Origin: RFSX01 sp964591455
GTDB lineage: Bacteria > Bacteroidota > Bacteroidia > Chitinophagales > Saprospiraceae
Assembly (NCBI GenBank): GCA_964591455.1
Contig: CAZQDZ010000026.1
Span: 3,192-67,191 of the forward strand
Length of the DNA stretch: 64,000 nt
Reading direction: 5' to 3'
The position numbers and the translations under genes were made by a program. This document shows, piece by piece, positions 61,034-64,000 of the stretch. Under the pieces are notes generated by a model that searched no databases, was not told the DNA's origin, and worked only from the letters and a program-made list of their open reading frames with translations. How positions within the stretch are numbered: position 1 is the stretch's first letter; each line of letters starts with the position of its first letter.

Positions 61034-63733
61034 CTACTCTCTCCCACGCTTCTTTGCCCCCTTAGACACCAGCCAATCATAGAGTGCCTTCCCTTCTGTA
61101 TAGTTTTCATCCTTCCAGTAGGTCAATTTACTCTCAAGGTTATCCAGAACAGTTTTACCATACCGGCTTTCATTGATATCATATCCTTGACTAAGAATGT
61201 GGTCCGTAAGTTGGATATTTCGAAAGACGATAGATGAATGCAAATACTGAGAAGAATTGCTTACAAAATGCTTATAGATTTCGAAAGCAAACTCAGGATT
61301 CTGATACTGAAAAGCCGTCTCAATTATCCAATTAGAAAATGGTGAGACAGGTGATGACAACTCTCTGCGTTCGAACATCTGTCTTATGGTTTCTATATCT
61401 CCTTGCTTTATGAGAGGTAATACAATTTCTTTTGCTGATTGGGCATCAAGTGAAAGCAATCTTTCTTTAATCAAATGTAGCTTAGCACTATCCTCTTCAC
61501 TTTTATTTCTGCTCAAGCTATACTCCGTTCTGTCCAATAAGGTTTTCTCAAAGGACATGTAATTCGGTGAAAGCCCTTTAGATAGCAAATAATTGAGCAG
61601 TTCTAAATTTTTACTACTTATAGCCACAGAAGGCAAGTCGCGAGAATAGGGACTATTATAGAAATAATCTGCTATCTCTTTTTGGTCATATTCTAAAGCA
61701 AGAGAAAGATACCTTGATAACCGACCTTGATAAAAAGCTTGAATCGGACTATAGTTAATTATAGAATCTAGCTGCCCTGCTCTTATGAACCTTTCGACAA
61801 TGGCATCCATATCGCTAGCCCCTTTTGACTTTAGCCAATTAACATAGCTATCACTGTAGGCAGTTGAATCTCTCTCTACTTTATGCATGAGCTCTTCGAA
61901 AGGGGTCACCCAAAATGAGCTGTAGTTAATATCAATACCTTGATCTAATAGATATGTTACTAGCTCCTGACTACCCGACAAAATAGCTAATTTCATTCTG
62001 GCACTATTCAGATTAGGCAGGTCAAGGAAGTACTTAGCAAGGTCGATTTTATCCCTCTCAATACTCTTTTCTATAAGCACAGACAAATCTGCATGCTTCC
62101 TATTTCTTTCAATATGCAAAGCCAGACTATCTTTAATTACTTCATCACTATTGTCGAATACTTCATTAATTAATTGGTCATAAGTTTTTGCACCTTGAGA
62201 GATGAGATAAGACTCTAATTCTTTAAGCTTATTTAATCTATCTTTTCTCCCTCGTTCTATTTTCTCTTGAACTTCATCCAAGATAGTCCTTCTAAAATAG
62301 GGTCGGCTGCTAGAGTAAGACTTGTAGAATTCAGCGTCTTGCTCTAGACAATATTCTACTAATAACTTATCCTCTAAATCGACAGCCTTTCTCAGCCAAG
62401 ATCTCTTGTATGAGCTACGACAGTGCAATTGCTTAAAAAGGAAAATGGCCATTTCTTCATCTCCTGACTTTTGATTTTCCTTCAGCAGCTCACTAAGCCT
62501 TTTATTGAGTGGTGACCTTGAAGATGACTTAAGAAATAATTCCAGTTCTTTATAGTTTCTATTCTCGTAATAACTATCAAACAATTCCAAAGAAGTTATT
62601 GCGCCTTTACTTCTTAGCCAATCCACGAATACTTCTTTCTCTTCTTCCTGAGCAGTAATAAAACTTGCTTTGTACTTGCGGTAGTTTGGAATCACCTGGT
62701 CTAATACCAATCCATGACTTCGTGATAGCGCATTGAGATCAGCCCCGTTTGCTAGCAGCAACTCTACGAATTCACGATTATAGTTTTTAGCTGCACTACC
62801 CAATGCGTTTCTCAAATCGAGTGGCTGGCGAGCATTATCCAGAAAATATTGTACTAATTCCTTTTGGTTAAAATGAACAGCAATAGATAGTAAGTCTTTT
62901 ACGGAGTATTGGCTTATAGAATCTTGTATGTTAATCGCATTCTGTTGATGTAATAATTGTACTTCCTCTATGTGTCCATATGAAATTAATTTATTGACAT
63001 ATAGTTGATTCTCGCAGACCTCCGTTGGTTTTAATTTTCCATACTTAGGATGAGGCGTTATTAGTTTAGGTTTGGGTTCTATTTTAGTGCCATATTGCTT
63101 AATCGCTTTTAAGCTATCATAACGACTGAGTAATTCGTATCCCAAATCTGCTTCTATGGGTCCAGTCTCTGTGGCAACAAAACTCACATCCGCTTCCAGA
63201 ATTCTTTTCTTATGAAACAAAAAGCCGAATCCTTCATCTGCCTCCCATACACAATACCCTTCTATACCAAAGTAGGCATACCCATCTTTATGTACAGAAT
63301 GAATATATAATTCCTCTGGACTCATTAGATTCTTCATATTCAGAGGTTCCAAGTTTTCTAACTCCCTATTGGTCAAGTATTCGCCACCAATAATTTCGTA
63401 GAGATAGTCTTGGAAATCGTACACTGAGGTATCCAAGAGAACGGACCTTATATAATCTTGATTGTCACAGATAAATTGAAGTGTTGCCATCTGCTCAGGA
63501 GATGGATCAGGGCCGCCATCAAGTTGGTCTTCGATGATTACCTTAATATCCCCTTTGGATACGCCATCTTCGTTATAGTTGTAATACCTATTATAGGCTG
63601 TAGTAAATCCCTCGAATGCCTCGAACTTATGGTCAAAAGACCAATCACCATTAAAGTAAATTTTACAATTGTCTTGTGCAGTCAGTTGCACAGACATTAT
63701 TAATATAGAAAGCAGGAGGAAGTAGACTCTCAT
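61034..63733 (-). CDS. Exported ankyrin-repeat-like protein
   Basis: 899 residues with a signal peptide (MRVYFLLLSILIMSVQLTAQ), so outside the cytoplasm. The first ~130 residues (GVSKGDIKVIIEDQLDGGPDPSPEQMATLQFICDN...YLYEI) resemble a DUF6985-type region, a tentative match. From about residue 245 come many degenerate helical pairs with ankyrin-like motifs (KELVQYFLDNARQPLDLRNALGSAAKNYNREFVELLLANGADLNAL; QELVTYLLDQGIDINYSS; NLELLNYLLSKGLSPNYMS; LTDHILSQGYDINES). Each is separated by linkers ending in WLRSKGA or similar. Ankyrin domains bind proteins; a periplasmic or surface partner is unknown. Its neighbours are typA and non-coding sequence. Confidence 0.75.
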   Translation of the reverse strand: MRVYFLLLSILIMSVQLTAQDNCKIYFNGDWSFDHKFEAFEGFTTAYNRYYNYNEDGVSKGDIKVIIEDQLDGGPDPSPEQMATLQFICDNQDYIRSVLLDTSVYDFQDYLYEIIGGEYLTNRELENLEPLNMKNLMSPEELYIHSVHKDGYAYFGIEGYCVWEADEGFGFLFHKKRILEADVSFVATETGPIEADLGYELLSRYDSLKAIKQYGTKIEPKPKLITPHPKYGKLKPTEVCENQLYVNKLISYGHIEEVQLLHQQNAINIQDSISQYSVKDLLSIAVHFNQKELVQYFLDNARQPLDLRNALGSAAKNYNREFVELLLANGADLNALSRSHGLVLDQVIPNYRKYKASFITAQEEEKEVFVDWLRSKGAITSLELFDSYYENRNYKELELFLKSSSRSPLNKRLSELLKENQKSGDEEMAIFLFKQLHCRSSYKRSWLRKAVDLEDKLLVEYCLEQDAEFYKSYSSSRPYFRRTILDEVQEKIERGRKDRLNKLKELESYLISQGAKTYDQLINEVFDNSDEVIKDSLALHIERNRKHADLSVLIEKSIERDKIDLAKYFLDLPNLNSARMKLAILSGSQELVTYLLDQGIDINYSSFWVTPFEELMHKVERDSTAYSDSYVNWLKSKGASDMDAIVERFIRAGQLDSIINYSPIQAFYQGRLSRYLSLALEYDQKEIADYFYNSPYSRDLPSVAISSKNLELLNYLLSKGLSPNYMSFEKTLLDRTEYSLSRNKSEEDSAKLHLIKERLLSLDAQSAKEIVLPLIKQGDIETIRQMFERRELSSPVSPFSNWIIETAFQYQNPEFAFEIYKHFVSNSSQYLHSSIVFRNIQLTDHILSQGYDINESRYGKTVLDNLESKLTYWKDENYTEGKALYDWLVSKGAKKRGRE

Positions 63734-64000
63734 AATCTTGTTTTATAAAATAATGATTGCCTTCTTGGTGATGCTTCTCCTTATATGATTAACTATAATG
63801 AGATAGGCTTTGTGTGGAGTTGAATAAAGATAATGAATAGATATTGAATGGGAGAGTAATTTGAAGAAGGAGTCTTGAATAAGCTCTTCTAGGGATTTTG
63901 ATTGTAAATTTTCAGTCTGAATAGACCATTTAGGCTACACGATTCTTATTGATGGATAGTTGATTGGACGGCCTTTAGCCATTTTAGTTAAGGAGGTTTT
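63734..64000. other. Right-edge intergenic region
   Basis: No supportable gene, hairpin or promoter element. It should include the ankyrin-like gene's promoter. Any downstream gene lies beyond the window. Confidence 0.4.

Noticed and set aside
1..64000. CRISPR arrays, tRNA/rRNA genes, insertion sequences, prophage
   Set aside because: No regularly spaced repeats, cloverleaf-like sequences, transposase or integrase motifs were seen by eye; a tRNA scan was not possible.

Overview
The window looks like chromosomal DNA of an AT-rich member of the Bacteroidota, probably a marine gliding type such as Saprospiria or Flavobacteriia. Evidence: a GldB gliding lipoprotein; at least five exported proteins ending in type IX secretion (T9SS) C-terminal sorting domains; DUF5916, GIN (DUF2807), DUF4783 and TIGR02757 families typical of the phylum; and repeated -7 promoter elements of the form TAnnTTTG. 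I see no IS elements, phage genes, CRISPR arrays, rRNA or tRNA. Genus cannot be fixed from sequence alone.

Layout. 1-3.4 kb: a cut-off cyclophilin gene, exported MsrA, and three small exported or membrane proteins including a HupE/UreJ-like one. 3.4-9.8 kb (minus): a CBM9/DUF5916 outer-membrane protein, a DUF1501 (Tat signal) + DUF1800 pair and a discoidin-like T9SS protein. 10-17.2 kb: NAD synthetase, an IGHMBP2-like SF1 helicase, iPGM, DUF4783, TIGR02757, and a hidden 28-residue membrane microprotein with its own promoter and terminator. 17.2-21.9 kb (minus): rimP-nusA-infB with a terminator-like hairpin in the leader. 22-29.2 kb: purine nucleoside phosphorylase, a secreted C10 cysteine protease, IleS.

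29.3-35.9 kb is the most unusual part. A PadR repressor gene sits directly behind two palindromic operators and is followed by two tandem paralogous 4-TM proteins. Next comes a GbsR/MarR-type regulator whose promoter is overlapped by a 38-bp perfect palindrome and whose mRNA should be leaderless. Downstream are two small membrane proteins, each preceded by a copy of the same 43-bp leader (the first frameshifted at a slippery-type sequence), then DCC-family, TIGR01777 epimerase, DUF2071 and membrane-anchored methyltransferase genes with coupled ends.

36-46 kb: GIN-domain protein, 2OG-Fe(II) oxygenase, a 1745-residue VCBS/UnbV repeat protein with four copies of an unassigned ~150-residue domain, GldB and SelO. 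46-58.2 kb: a structured intergenic region, a broken small gene coupled to a membrane protein, a CMD/AhpD-like protein, then a glycan/protein-degrading set: GH2 beta-mannosidase, cohesin-like T9SS protein, GH92 alpha-mannosidase and a secreted S8 protease. 58.3-63.7 kb: a molybdopterin-fold protein, TypA and an exported ankyrin-like protein.

Functional themes are housekeeping translation and metabolism, extracellular degradation through T9SS, and two adjacent membrane-protein operons under local repressors. Family names come from motif recognition by eye; no database search was run.
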